Part shown: one piece after another, positions 1-12,300 of the stretch | Numbering within the stretch: position 1 is the first letter of the stretch | Layout of the letters: the number at the start of each line of letters is the position of its first letter | Origin: a virus | Direction: 5' to 3' (one strand) | Virus record (IMG/VR): IMGVR_UViG_3300037847_003647 | Span: 1 to 42,550 of that record | Length of the DNA: 42,550 bases | Position numbers and translations under genes: made by a program | The notes under the pieces: model-generated | What the model saw: only the letters and a program-made list of their open reading frames with translations | Told to the model about the DNA's origin: nothing | The model's database searches: none

Positions 1-1
1 T

Positions 2-1414
2 TTGAATCAAACAAGAATAATGACTGGAATTACTATACAGTCTTTGAGTACAGATAAAAAAACAATAACAGTAACAGGAGGTGACCCTCGTCAGTGGTTT
101 GAATTAACAGAAAACGATAGACAGCATAAGGTCATATTCCGTAGTTCAACTGGCTCTTGGAGAGTGAGTGGGGGGAGGATATACGAGGGCTTAGTAACAT
201 CAGTTACTAGTAGCCAGTTTACAATCGAATTTGTTAACAAAATAAGTGCATCTACTCCTCATGCAGCAGGCGACTCAATCTACATTAGGCCAATCGACTA
301 CGGTGACCCTAATCTTTATTCTACTCCACTCAACCCTGTTATGATAATACCTATCAAAAACGCTGATACTTTTGATGAGCAGGCTGCGCCTGAGAAAGCA
401 GTAGGTCCCGAGTTCCCTGCTCACGAGGATGGGAGCGCAAGAGACAGCGGTGGAAGTTTAAAGAGAACAGACGAATACATCACATATTTGCTATCAAAAG
501 CGCTGACTGCCGACTACATTGATTTGGATAGACCGTCAAATTCTGTTCATAGTAGTGGGGTACTTGTTAATAATGCAACAGGCTATAGTGCAGGTACAAC
601 TACTGCTATGAATGTCGACACAGTAGATGCTACTACAGTTTATGATGTAGGAGACAAATTGTACAATTCTACAGGAGCAACAGTAGGAGTTATAACAGCG
701 TTAACGGCTACCTCTATAACTATAAAAAACGGTACTGAAATAGATATTAGTAATAATGAAATTTTGTACAGGGAAAGCACTACATTGGACAAAGTATTCT
801 CGACTGCAATTAGTAATTCTACAAGCGGTCACGCTTCTCGCTTGACCATAACCCAGCAGTTCGCTTCGTCTTTAGGCAGTCTATCTGACACAATCAACAC
901 TAACCTAGGTGTAGGTCAGATGCCTGTGACCCAAGGTTTTTCAGGTGGTAGAAGTGGTAAGCGTGTCAAAAGTGGAGGTGACAAGATACAAGACATAATC
1001 GGTATACTTGGTAATAGTAATAACTACGCAACTAATCCTGATTTGAATTTTGTTACAGATGCTTTGAATATAGGTCTTGATTTCTTAAGTAACCAAATTG
1101 GCAACAAAGATACGAGTGGAGATTATATTAGAGGAATACAAATACCTTACAACTCTCTTGCTACCAAAGGTAAAAATCAACTTGATACAGAAGTAGCACA
1201 GCGTAACTTTTTCTTAACCACAGAAGGTAACACTGCTGATAAATTGTCAAGTGCGAACACAGTTCACTCTTCACGCTCATTTTCTCATTCGATAGAAGGT
1301 CATTTGAAAAACGGCATAAGCGGACTGGTAACTGACTTTACATTCCACCGTGACGCAGAAATGAAAGCCTACGAGTTTTCTTTGAAATTTATAGCGGCAG
1401 ATATAATATTGTGA
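2..1414 (+). CDS. Tail/baseplate structural protein A (5' end probably outside window)
   Basis: The reading frame is open from base 2 and its first codon is TTG, with no room to see a ribosome binding site, so the true start is probably upstream. The 470 visible residues are beta-rich, low in cysteine and rich in Thr/Ser/Asn, as in virion proteins. Residues 186-256 carry a module also present in three other proteins of this cluster. The C-terminal third (about residues 325-470) has landmarks GDKIQDIIG, RGIQIPYNSL and RNFFLT and ends in YEFSLKFIAAD; the same landmarks occur in the next gene, so the two are paralogues at their C-termini. The stop is 9 bases before the next start. Position before the giant adhesin gene suggests a tail-tip or baseplate component. 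Function is inferred from context; I do not recognise a named family. Confidence 0.6.
   Translation: MNQTRIMTGITIQSLSTDKKTITVTGGDPRQWFELTENDRQHKVIFRSSTGSWRVSGGRIYEGLVTSVTSSQFTIEFVNKISASTPHAAGDSIYIRPIDYGDPNLYSTPLNPVMIIPIKNADTFDEQAAPEKAVGPEFPAHEDGSARDSGGSLKRTDEYITYLLSKALTADYIDLDRPSNSVHSSGVLVNNATGYSAGTTTAMNVDTVDATTVYDVGDKLYNSTGATVGVITALTATSITIKNGTEIDISNNEILYRESTTLDKVFSTAISNSTSGHASRLTITQQFASSLGSLSDTINTNLGVGQMPVTQGFSGGRSGKRVKSGGDKIQDIIGILGNSNNYATNPDLNFVTDALNIGLDFLSNQIGNKDTSGDYIRGIQIPYNSLATKGKNQLDTEVAQRNFFLTTEGNTADKLSSANTVHSSRSFSHSIEGHLKNGISGLVTDFTFHRDAEMKAYEFSLKFIAADIIL
557..769 (+). repeat. Shared ~70-residue beta module, copy 1 (protein A)
   Basis: Encodes residues 186-256 of protein A. Pattern: GVLVNNATGYS, then AMNVDTVDATTV, GDKLYNSTG, a VGVITALTATSITI stretch and NNEILY. 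Copies lie in the second tail protein, the giant protein and the hub-like protein. Confidence 0.75.
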
Positions 1415-1423
1415 GGTGAAAAA

Positions 1424-3391
1424 GTGGCGATTCCGATTAAGTTGATAACAGGAGACAAATCGATTATTGTTGATTTGGAAGCGCAAAGTGTAGACATGGC
1501 AATCGACAGAAATGTATCTGCCTTCCCTACACCTGCTAATATTTTGAAAAGATTTGCAGTAGACACCAACATACCTAGAATTACCATGGAAATAAATGGC
1601 ATCTTGATAGATGATGATGGTGTTGATATTTCAGGGATTTCTAATGTCGATGATGCTGTGACTATTACCCCTATGAGAACTTTGATAAATTTTGGTAGTT
1701 TTATGAACACCGAGCCATTTGACCCTGCTCAAATAGTAGACTACGGTAACAGAGCCGGCTACCCCGACTCTATTACAGCAGGTTCAGTTTACAAAGTTAA
1801 TACTAATCATGTAAAGGGTTCTACCTCTACTATTGTAGGAACTAGTGAAACCTTCTCTGATGCGATAATCAGACAAGGTACTACTTTGGAATTTTCAAGT
1901 AATTATTCAACCGGAACAACAGGCGCTCTAAATTTAACAGACTCTATCCTCTCAACAGTCGACGCTGATTCTATTTTGAGCAAGGGAGATAGAATAGTCA
2001 AATCAAGTGGTATTTTACTAGGTATAGTTTTGTCTGTCACAGACGGAACTGTTACCTTTCAATCAGCGTTACCTGTAGATGTTTCTTCGGGTGATAAATT
2101 ATTCATCAGTTACAAATGTTTTAATTACAAAAATGAATTTTTAGGCTACCTTGATAATGCTGCTAGAAGTGGTAAGCAGCACACATTCACATTAGATAGG
2201 AGTATAGAAAGCAATATACTGCAAGATAGTAAAATTTCAATTAACCGAAGTAACTCCAGCATGGAGGAAATGTTGCACAAAGAATACATTAAGTTGACTC
2301 CTTCTTATTGGCTAGAAGATTCCTCTCGTGGACCTACAGGAAGCAGACCTTTGACTGATGTAATAAACGGTACATTTGCTTACCCCAACTATGGTATAAA
2401 GTTCATATTTGATAAGACTCGTGCACACTCACTTGCAGGAGGCTCTGATAGTTCTATAATAAAATACAAAGCCGGTGAGGTAAATGCAAATGGTTATCCT
2501 CATAGAAGAACTGTCAGTTCGACCGATGCTTCTTATCTTGATGCAGAAGTGTGGATTCCTATAAAGGATATTACAAGAACAGATGGTAAAAATCCTGCTG
2601 TACTTTTAGCAACTCTTGTAGAAGAAGCCATGCAACTTACTGGTACTATAACTGCTAATTCTAAAAAATTAAACTCGGCAGGTGACGAGGTGTTGTATTC
2701 TAGTGGTGCTTATACTACTTTCAGAGTAAAGCGTATGGGTTCTGTTTTAGCCATTGACCAAGTTTACAGACCCAGCCAGTCAATTGAGCACCCTCCAGTC
2801 ATGAGTAGTAGGTTCAGAAGAATGTTTAACCCTCAATTGTTTAACTCTTCTGCCTCTTTTAGTTCACTAACAAAAAAATCTGCTGGAGATAAAGCACAAG
2901 ACTTGATTGGTCTAGTTTCCAACGCTAACACTACTAAAGGTGATTTATTCCAAGGCATACAGATACCTTATGACAGCCTAATAACAAGTTCAGGTGTCAC
3001 TGGTATGGCTCGTAATTTCTTTTTGACATTTGGAGAAATAGCCGCCTCCGAAAAAGGAGCGTTAGCGAATACTCGTTCTGCATCTGAGAGTATCAATGAT
3101 TTGTCTCTCACAGGTGATGCTGGTGGTAACAAATCTGACAGAGGAGAAAACAAAGATAATCTTTTGACCAACTGGGCAAAGTCGGTTATTCCCGATGAAG
3201 TAGAATCTCTTGTGGGCTTTTTGACAAACACTGTTTCTGATATGTTTGTAACTTTAAGCACTGGTGCACATGGAAATGACGGCGGTATTCGTATAATGCC
3301 GGAGAAACTTCATGTGCGATATGATGCTGGCAACAACTACTACGCATACAATTTGCTACTTGTTGCTACAGACTTTGTGATAGGTGTATAA
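1424..3391 (+). CDS. Tail/baseplate structural protein B, paralogue of protein A
   Basis: Starts at GTG 1424 with a Shine-Dalgarno AGGTGA at 1414-1419, which overlaps the previous stop codon. The 655-residue product is Ser/Thr-rich and beta-strand-rich. Residues 154-227 hold a divergent copy of the shared module (GDRIVKSSG, LLGIVLSVTDGTVTF, GDKLF). Its C-terminal part repeats the landmarks of protein A (GDKAQDLIG, FQGIQIPYDSL, RNFFLT) and ends YAYNLLLVATDFVIG, with an extra insert of roughly 60 residues before the final strand. It lies directly upstream of the giant gene, probably in the same transcript. Most likely a tail-tip or baseplate protein working with protein A; no enzyme motif is visible. 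Confidence 0.6.
   Translation: MAIPIKLITGDKSIIVDLEAQSVDMAIDRNVSAFPTPANILKRFAVDTNIPRITMEINGILIDDDGVDISGISNVDDAVTITPMRTLINFGSFMNTEPFDPAQIVDYGNRAGYPDSITAGSVYKVNTNHVKGSTSTIVGTSETFSDAIIRQGTTLEFSSNYSTGTTGALNLTDSILSTVDADSILSKGDRIVKSSGILLGIVLSVTDGTVTFQSALPVDVSSGDKLFISYKCFNYKNEFLGYLDNAARSGKQHTFTLDRSIESNILQDSKISINRSNSSMEEMLHKEYIKLTPSYWLEDSSRGPTGSRPLTDVINGTFAYPNYGIKFIFDKTRAHSLAGGSDSSIIKYKAGEVNANGYPHRRTVSSTDASYLDAEVWIPIKDITRTDGKNPAVLLATLVEEAMQLTGTITANSKKLNSAGDEVLYSSGAYTTFRVKRMGSVLAIDQVYRPSQSIEHPPVMSSRFRRMFNPQLFNSSASFSSLTKKSAGDKAQDLIGLVSNANTTKGDLFQGIQIPYDSLITSSGVTGMARNFFLTFGEIAASEKGALANTRSASESINDLSLTGDAGGNKSDRGENKDNLLTNWAKSVIPDEVESLVGFLTNTVSDMFVTLSTGAHGNDGGIRIMPEKLHVRYDAGNNYYAYNLLLVATDFVIGV
1883..2104 (+). 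repeat. Shared beta module, copy 2 (protein B, divergent)
   Basis: Encodes residues 154-227 of protein B. It keeps the YSTGTTGALNL, GDRIVKSSG, LGIVLSVTDGTVTF and GDKLF positions of the module but has lost the leading GVLVNN-type strand. Confidence 0.55.
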
Positions 3392-3392
3392 G

Positions 3393-6300
3393 ATGACTCT
3401 GACAATAGACGCTGGATATGCTATAAAATTCAATGGTATAAGCGACAGCATTCTAGTTCCTGTAAATAATAAATTTATACACGGCGTACAAAATGAAGAA
3501 AGGAAGGGTTTACCTAAAGCACTAAATTCATTTACACTAGAGACTTGGTTTATACCTGATTGTGGCGGTGTTATATTTGAGCAGGAAAATGTAATGCGGC
3601 TGACTGTAGGAAGCCCAAGTAGTCCTGCTCCTGCTACATTTGAAATAAGACTAAGAAATCAAGCCAGTGGAAGAGATGCAGTTTATACTTTATCTACAGC
3701 GAAGCCTGTGACAAAGGCTAATGGTAAAATCGCATACTGGGACGGTATACAGTTTCCTTTAGAAAACGATATGCATACATCTTACTTAGCAACCGATGCA
3801 GAAAGAGAAGACTCTTCTGCTTTCAACGAAGGGCATAGAGAGTTACTAAATGTCACGGTCATATTTGATAGAAAAACAATCAACTTATTTGTAAATGGCG
3901 ATTTGGCAGTCTCTCAGGAATTAGAAGAAGTTCATGAGTTAGTCACTCAACAAAACCACATCTACCTTGGTGGCAGAGGCGGTGATTTCAGAGGCACACT
4001 TGAGGCTGTACATTGGTCAAGAGGTGCGCTTGTATCAGGCTATCAGCAATATGCTCCTGTAAAAAGCGACAACACAATAGGACTTTGGAGGTTTGAAGAG
4101 CCAGTCAGTCCAATTAGTTTGATTACTACGACTCCTTCTATAACTGCTTCGACTTCTGCTAATTCTACTATAACTATAGGTGCGACTGCTGCTCAGTCTT
4201 TAGTCGATGAATTGAGCGGTCAAAGTGGACTGACCTCTATAGACTTCACAGCCAGCCCTTACAGTGGGGGAAGTTATAGCGTAACAGTTCATGCTGTTTC
4301 TTCTACTTCCACGGTTTCGATTCCTAAAGTACCTTACAACATACTTGTGAATCCACTTGGCTACAGTCAAACTACAGGTAAGCCCACTGCTAAATCTCCT
4401 GAAAGAATGAGACTGATGGCGGTCAATGCTAGTGCAGGAACTATCACTGTCGAATCAATACACTTAGATTTCAGTGCTAACGCTACAAACGGAAGGAGGG
4501 GAGCACTCGCAAGTCACGATGCTGGTAGATTTGTAATTATCACAGGTGACTGCATAGTAGACACAGGTAACGGTAACGACTTCCAACCATACGGTACAGG
4601 TACGCAGTTTTCTCAAAGACAAGGGCAAGTCATCATAGACGAAAGTGACTTTGGTAACAACGGTATTATGTTTTCTCAAAGTATGGCTATTGACAGTCAC
4701 GAGTACAACAAGTTTTCAGCCAGTTCAAGTAATGTAGGTAAATCATTTGTGGCAGGTCATTCAGGTAGACACATACTCAATCATGTAACGAGTCATCCTT
4801 TTATGGGTACACTACCACCTACTAGTTCTCATGGAGTAGAGAAAAAACTAGACATAGGTAGCGATGTAATAGTAGCAGGCTTCCCATCTCAGTTTTCTGA
4901 CATAAGGTCTACTGTTCCAATAAACAGCGTAGTGTCTAGTTACGATGCTCACGGTCCTATAAAAATAGATTATTTACTAAACAGTTCTTTAGTCAGTGAC
5001 ATAGTTGAAAATGGAATGTCTGACATAGATGACACTCAAAGAAACATACTGGCTATAGGTGGAAAGGGCTTTGTTCCTGAACCCTTTATGTTAAAGTCTA
5101 CTTCTTCTAACGATGAACAAGGAGATGTTAAGCATATCATCCCTTCTTCTGACAGTAGAATAGCAGTGTTGTATGTTCCTAATTTATCAACATATAACTA
5201 TGCACCATTTGTACAGTTACATTACAACGCAGTTGACTTAGACGGTAACCAGTTCAATGTAGGTGCAAGTTCAAGACTCACTGGTAACATAAGTGGTGGT
5301 AACACAGTTATTACTTTACAGAGTGTCAAGTCATTCGGATACGATGGTCAGACCATAGAGGCATCTTCGGTAAGCATAGGTGGTACACCTGCTTCCACAT
5401 CTTCGACTATTAGAGGAACGATTAGTTATTCTGCAAAAACAATAACATTCAGTACAGCAGTTGATTCAGGATTCGTAAGCCTAGCAAATACTGGTGCAAT
5501 TGTCAAAGTTTCTAATTTGAATCCAAAGATAATTGTAACTGATACTTTGCCAAAGGTTAGTACAATTGTAACTGGTAGCACTTCTATACTCGATGTAATT
5601 AGAAGTAGCCTTGAAGGTCAAGATTTAAGATTGTTTTCTGCTGGAGGAGTTATAGAATTTGACAAGCCTGAAATGTTTGGATTTTTAGATGGTGATTTAG
5701 AAGGTGAAACATCGGAAGGAACTGTTGCAGAAAAGGTCTTGAATTATGACCTCTGTCCTGAAAATTACTTACCTTTGAATTCTGCTGATTCACCTCAGAC
5801 AACACCTCAAGCAATTCCAGTTGCAACCAGCGAATTGAGCACTAGAGGTTCTGTATTTCACAAAGTATTAGTAAGGACTAACAAAACTAATCTAGGAACA
5901 TTTGAAGAGGTTGCTAATGTAAGAACTCAAAAGTCTACCAACGGTGCAAGGCCAAGGATTGGTTTGTTTGTAAACAATGCATCAGGATATTCGTCTTCTA
6001 CTTCGGGAGCGATGACAGTAGACGGGGTAAACGCTACTACTGTCGTAACTACAGGTGACAGTCTCTACAAGTCAAATGGTAAAAAGTTAGGAACAGTTAC
6101 AGCAGTAACTTCTACGAGCGTCACTATCGGGGCTGGTACTACAGACGCCTTGGTAGATGACGATGAATTATTTACTCAGCCACAGATTGTAGGAAAGGGT
6201 ACTGCCAACCAAAGTTCTTGTGTTCATGATTACTTTGACATAATAGAGCACCAGTCTGTAGGTAATAGAGTAAAATTGATACTACAGCCTAGTGACAAAA

Positions 6301-9300
6301 GTAGATTTAACCTGTTTAGTAAATTAGGCGACTCTACTGAATCTGCTAATTACATTAGTATAGAAAGTCTAACATCTCGTGGAAGAGTATTATCTTTTGC
6401 AGATGATTCAGAGGGTAACACTGTCATGCGAGCGCATGGTATAATTAGTGACCTTGCTTCTTCAAGTGTCTATGTCAAAGGCTCTGCTTCTCCTGATTCT
6501 CACATAGTCAAAGAAATAATGCCGGGCGCACCTGTAGTAACTATGACTCTTGGAGGTGCAGGTCAAGGTGCTGTAAATACCAAAGAAAGTTATGACCCCA
6601 GCCCTTTGTCAAGACTAGAATGGAACACTCGTAGAGACTGTCAAACTCGTGTAACCTCTACCAGCAGCACGACTGTAGTAGTCGCTCCTCTAAATAACAA
6701 ATCGACAGACCTACAAAGTTGGGGCACATACTGTTTCCCAAAGGAAGGTAGAATCTACCTTGCAATAGCAGGTAACCAAGGCGAACAAACTAGATTTGCA
6801 AGTGCAGAATATGCTAGTAAAACAGGTGATACCTTTACATTTGCTTCGGGTAGTCAAATAGGGACTGGTAAGTTTATTGTGGCAGATGGCAGTGAAGCAG
6901 ATACATTTGCTGATTGGATAACAGCGACAGGTATAGTTGCCGGTAGTGTTTTACATGTCGATGATAAGTTTGGAGAGGACAGTATGTGTAATGACGGGAC
7001 TACTATCAATGATAGATTATTCCAAACTCTTGACACGGTTCAGCATGATTATCAACTAGGTACGCAGTATGCAAGTACTAGGGCTTTAGTAGAAATCCCT
7101 CTGTTTGAGCAGTTCTTCTTTGATAACCCGTCAGAAGGAGTATTCGTTGGTCCTGATAACAGCATGAAGTTACACATAGATGCTACTCACACTGCTCATT
7201 CTTGGAATCCTAATCCTGTGGGTCGTAGGCCAAATTCCATATCTCCGCAAGACCCTGAACTATTTGGCTCGTTTTCTTATGCTATACAGAATGATACTCA
7301 CCGAAGCGGTACAAAGGTGACGAGGCCATATGATTCTAGCAATAGCCGTGTGTATGTAGAAGATGCTAATATTTTCCCAATACCAAGTGCTCCGCCTGTA
7401 TCTGTCGCAGGGCTAGGTGGTAGTGCAAGATACCGTAGAGCGTTTTTAGGAAATGGAGAATGGGTAACTTACAGTGCAAGAGATACCACTAACCACTTTT
7501 TGACCGTAGTTGATTCGGGCGATGACCATGCTTTCAGTGAGCACTTTTTGAGAGACATTAGTGTGGGCGCTCATATTTTCCCTGCACCCGGCTACCAAGA
7601 TATGAGTTACACTAGCATGGCTGACAATCCAAGTTTGATTAGTGCTGGTTATGAAAACAGACGCTCTTTTTACTATGACCGTTCTAATGTAATGACTCAA
7701 GGTGGTAATGTAGATTACGGACTAAAGCAATATGTTAGTGCCATTGAATTAAAGGCTGGTCCTACAGTTAATCCTCACTTACCAAAGATAGTGAGTAAGA
7801 GACCAAGAGGAATTATAGCCTCTGTAACAGGTAGCCCTGCCACCTCTATTACACTAGAAGACGCTAGTCTTTTTCCAATAAGTTCTACTGACAGTAGTTA
7901 TAAATTTAGAGTTGCTTGGAAAAATGCAAGCGGCGCTGTTAACCGTGGATTCTATGACAACAGAGTAGGTAATGTACTTACTATAGTCAGTCCTGATTCA
8001 GGATTTACTCCTTCTGTCGGTGATGAAATATATGTTGAAGACTTGTACGCTACCGCATCGGGTACTTATCCAAAGGTGAAAGAGACATTCTTGAACAGAG
8101 CATGGTCGCACCCTTATTGTGTAGGCGGTTTGAGACAAGGTGACACTATATGGATGAACATGCATTATACTAACCCTCACGCTATCGAAGGTTTGTTTTG
8201 TAAAAGCAGAGGTACACTCAATGAAGCAGAAGTTTGGTCAGGATTTAATGGTGGAGAAGGAGCATTCAATGCTAGTCCAAGAGATAGTATACCTATGGAA
8301 AATTTCCTAATAGGTAATAGTTGTATAGAAACGGCTCAGAATCTAGTACAGCATATAAACAAGACAATAGAAATGAACTATGATGCTTTTGGTCTATCAG
8401 AAACTCCTCCACCAGTTGCTTACCTTGACCCCTATCAATGCACACAGAACTATGCAAGGATATTACTCTACGATGTAGAGCATGACAGGGAGTTTATTGC
8501 ATTTCAAGACTTACATATGCAAGTACAATCAAGCCCTGCTGCCTCTTCGATAGGTAAAGAGGATACTAGTACAACTGGTCTAATTCAAAATACAGTTAGT
8601 GGCTCAGGCTCTTTGTTAGATGTAGCGGCAGGTTTCCCAACTCAAAATAAAAGACTAAACACTACGGAAGATTCTGACTTTATAGAATCGGCATACGCTC
8701 ATAAATCTACATGGAACTCAAATGTAACTGGTGGAGATGTAGGTCATTACATTGGAGGTGTAGACGATACTGCTACAAATGGCTATATCGACCGCACTGA
8801 TAATGCAGTCACGGTTGCATCAGATGCTAACACTAAGCATCAAGAAATTGATTCTTCCTCAAGAGAGCAATCTACATTCTTTGATACACCTGATGGTACA
8901 AGAGTAATACCTGCCTTCTTAGCGATGAAGGGTATAAGGAGTTCTACTCTGTCATTAGATGATACTAGAATGAATAACTTAGACCATTGGACAAAAATGG
9001 ACTTTGTAAGAAGATTAACTGTCGATATGGGAGAAGTATCTTTGAAAGACGGAGTTACTAACATAGAGTCGGCAGCAAGAGAAGTTGTGAGATTAATTAA
9101 TCAAGCAGGTGCTAAGAATGGGAAAACACAGGCAAGAAAACCTGCCGATTCTTTCTTAGGCAATACTGACAACTTTGACCCTGCTCATGTCCATCAAAAA
9201 GCGGACTTTGCAACTACTGCTTCTACACACGACCCTGCTCCTTTTTGGGACACTAAGAAATCATTTTCAAGTCACGATAGAGGCTCTCACATGGGATATG

Positions 9301-12300
9301 TTAGAGCGCATCTTGGAAGAGTAGTACTAGATTCTGATGGTAATCAAGGATTTTCTATAATAATACATTCTACTATTCCGGGTGCTGGCGGAAGAAATTT
9401 CTGCACATGGTTAGATAACAGTAAGGCTCAGACACCATACAAACCACAGTATTTGATAGGTCACGGTGGTAGATTTAGAAATTACTGGTGTCAGCCGGAT
9501 GAAATTACTGGAGAAAACATGCACCCTGCACCTATGCCAATTAATAGATTTGGTAGGCCGTTTGCACCAATAACTACTCTCAAAGAATATTTGCCACCTG
9601 AATCACCTGACGATGAGTTACTTAACAACTTAAACTTAGGCGCAGATAGAGTAGACAGCCAAGGTGCATTGGCGACTAGTAATGTGGAATTAGTGAGCGG
9701 AAGAAATGCTAATACTGTGTTAAACGAATCATTTGAAACAAAAAGCCCTGCATCAGTTCTAGTAGACGGTCTTAGAATAGGTACGAAAGCGAAGGCGAGA
9801 ATCAACTTTGGCGGCATGACACAAGCGGGTATACCCGGCTGGGCACCTGATTTGAGTAAATGGGGATTCGATAACGATGGTACAAATAATGTATCAAGAT
9901 ACGGTAATGCCAGCAATGCCGCCACTGCGATGACAGCGACTACTGTCCAAGCAAGTAGTGACGGCTACATTCCAGCAGATGATATGAAGAGCGAGAACAT
10001 TGGTCAAAGACCTATGTATGGTTTGAAATTTACAGACCATAGAGGAGATAACCATACTATCCGTCTACTTTACAGGCAATTCGGCCAAACCTTTGCCAGC
10101 GATAATACATTTTTACCTTCTACACTAGATGAAGAAATCATAATTCAATTTGACGATAGAGATGTAGGGCAGGGTGGATTTACTATCGGTCGCCACATGG
10201 TCGGTAGTGGAGAAGTCTGTGGTGAAAAGACAGGGGGCGACCCTATTAATTTCAAGGGTAATCTTTGGAATAACTACCCTTCTCCGATTGTAGGGGTTAA
10301 GGTTGCTACAAATTTGTCAGGTGATGAAATGACAGTTACGCTTGATAGACCCTACGCAGGTAACGGTAGTGATTCTGTAATGAACGCTCACCCTGACATA
10401 CTAGGTTATCTTGGTTTCCCTGAAAGCGGTATGTTCCAACTTTCTATGCATGGCACTACATCTAACGACCATCAGGGTTTAACCTTCCACTATACTAGTA
10501 GAAGTCATAGCGATGCAACTGCTGCATCTGCACAGCATAAGTTCTTCGGAGTATCAGGAGGAGGAGCAAATCACGCTAATGGAGACTGGTATCTAAGCCC
10601 AAGAATCAACTTTACCTGCTTACTTACTGATGAAGTAATTGCAGCGGCAGTAGAGCATGCTATCAATGCCTCAACTAACGATGAAGACATTACATTTGAC
10701 TGCACTAATATGTTTGCACCTGATGGTAAAACGCTGGGAGAATGGGGTGTTAGCCCCACTGCAATTACGATTAGAACAAGAGCAGATGGTAAGACTCCTA
10801 TGAGTAAACTGTTTGAGGCAAAGAGAACCAAGGATTGGGGCTTACTTGACGGTGCATCCACTGACGCAGTTGTTTCGACCAAGCACACTGGTGGTTTATC
10901 TAACGCAGAAAAAGACGCAGGTACTAGGTTGGATATAGGTTACATACCTCATACTGTGTTACAAATCAGTACTAAATTCAGGGGTAGTAATGCAAATACA
11001 GCGACTCCTGTACTGGTAGATAGTCAGAATAACATAGTCGATGTTACTACTTGGCAAAGAAACTTGAGGGGCGATAACTTTACTGATGTAGCAGGTGACC
11101 ATATCATACCAAGAGTGGATTCACCTTGTTTAGAAGTCGATGCAGTTTCTAGCGGAGTAATACAATCAGCGTCTAACGAGTCTTGGGCTTTGTTAGGTAA
11201 GTTAGCATCACATGACAGTAATAGTTGGGGAGAACCTTACATCGTTTGGTATAGTACCAAAGAGTATGCAGAGGTTCGTAGTAAACCCGGCTCTAACGCA
11301 ATAACGCATGTGGATGAGATTACAGAGTCGGCTAACTTTTCACCTGCTCAACATGACTTATTGTTCAAAGGCACAAGTCGTATAGTGGACTTCCGTGAAA
11401 CAGATGGCGTAAGACGAGCAGGTAGTAAACAAGGTAGTCCTTTCTTATACTTCCGTGGTGGTAGAGACAGCCCTGACCACTGGGTGCCACTTTACTTCGG
11501 TGGTGGCTTTAGTGGTGCAGTAATAGATATTAACGACGGTACTCAGAATGACTACTCTGATTTCTACCAACACCCCTACTCTAGCGGACCTACCGGTAGT
11601 GCTGGCTTCCAAAATGTGGGAGAAATCGCTGGCTCTTATGCACTACTCGATGCTAACGCTATGCTTGCTATGTTCCCCGGTACTCCTTACCTTGACCAGC
11701 ACCGTGGTCAAAATAACCCACCTTACTTTAACCAAGATGCTATTTTACCATTCGATATGGCAAAGGGCGCTAACTCAAAAGTAACTGGCGTCACTTATAC
11801 AGATGGCTCAAACTCAGTTCATGCTAACATACCGAGTCCGATAGTATTGAGATTTGCTCATCCGAATGCAAGATATAGCCATAGTAGCAGTGACAGTGAC
11901 CAAACAGCGTACATAATATTTGGTCCGGGTCAAGCCTTCCCTCACAACACCGCTGCTCACGAGCCTCAAGGTGCTAATATAGTAACGACAGGAAACGGAT
12001 ATAGTGCAGTCCCTGTTCACATAGGTGGTGACAGGGCTAAAGATTCATTCCTACCAAATCAACTTGCCAATGGTGATGCTACTGAACATAGTGGGTTTAA
12101 CAGACTAACTAGTGCTAATGCCCACTTACCTATGACTACATTTTTCCAGCAGAACAAAAGGTCAGGTTTCAATTATGTAATGAACTGGGAGCCTCTCAAA
12201 GGTTTACCATCTACGAAATCAAGTTCTACTAAAAGTTACAGCCAAGCGTATAACCATGCTTTCTATTATGAAGGCTCAGTTGCCACAACTTCTAATTTAC

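Noticed and set aside
9491-9925. 144-codon open frame on the minus strand inside the giant gene (and about a dozen similar ones, e.g. 10571-10888, 1369-1710).
   Set aside because: It lies wholly antisense to a well-supported coding frame, has no ribosome site or recognisable protein, and its composition follows from the codon bias of the giant gene.
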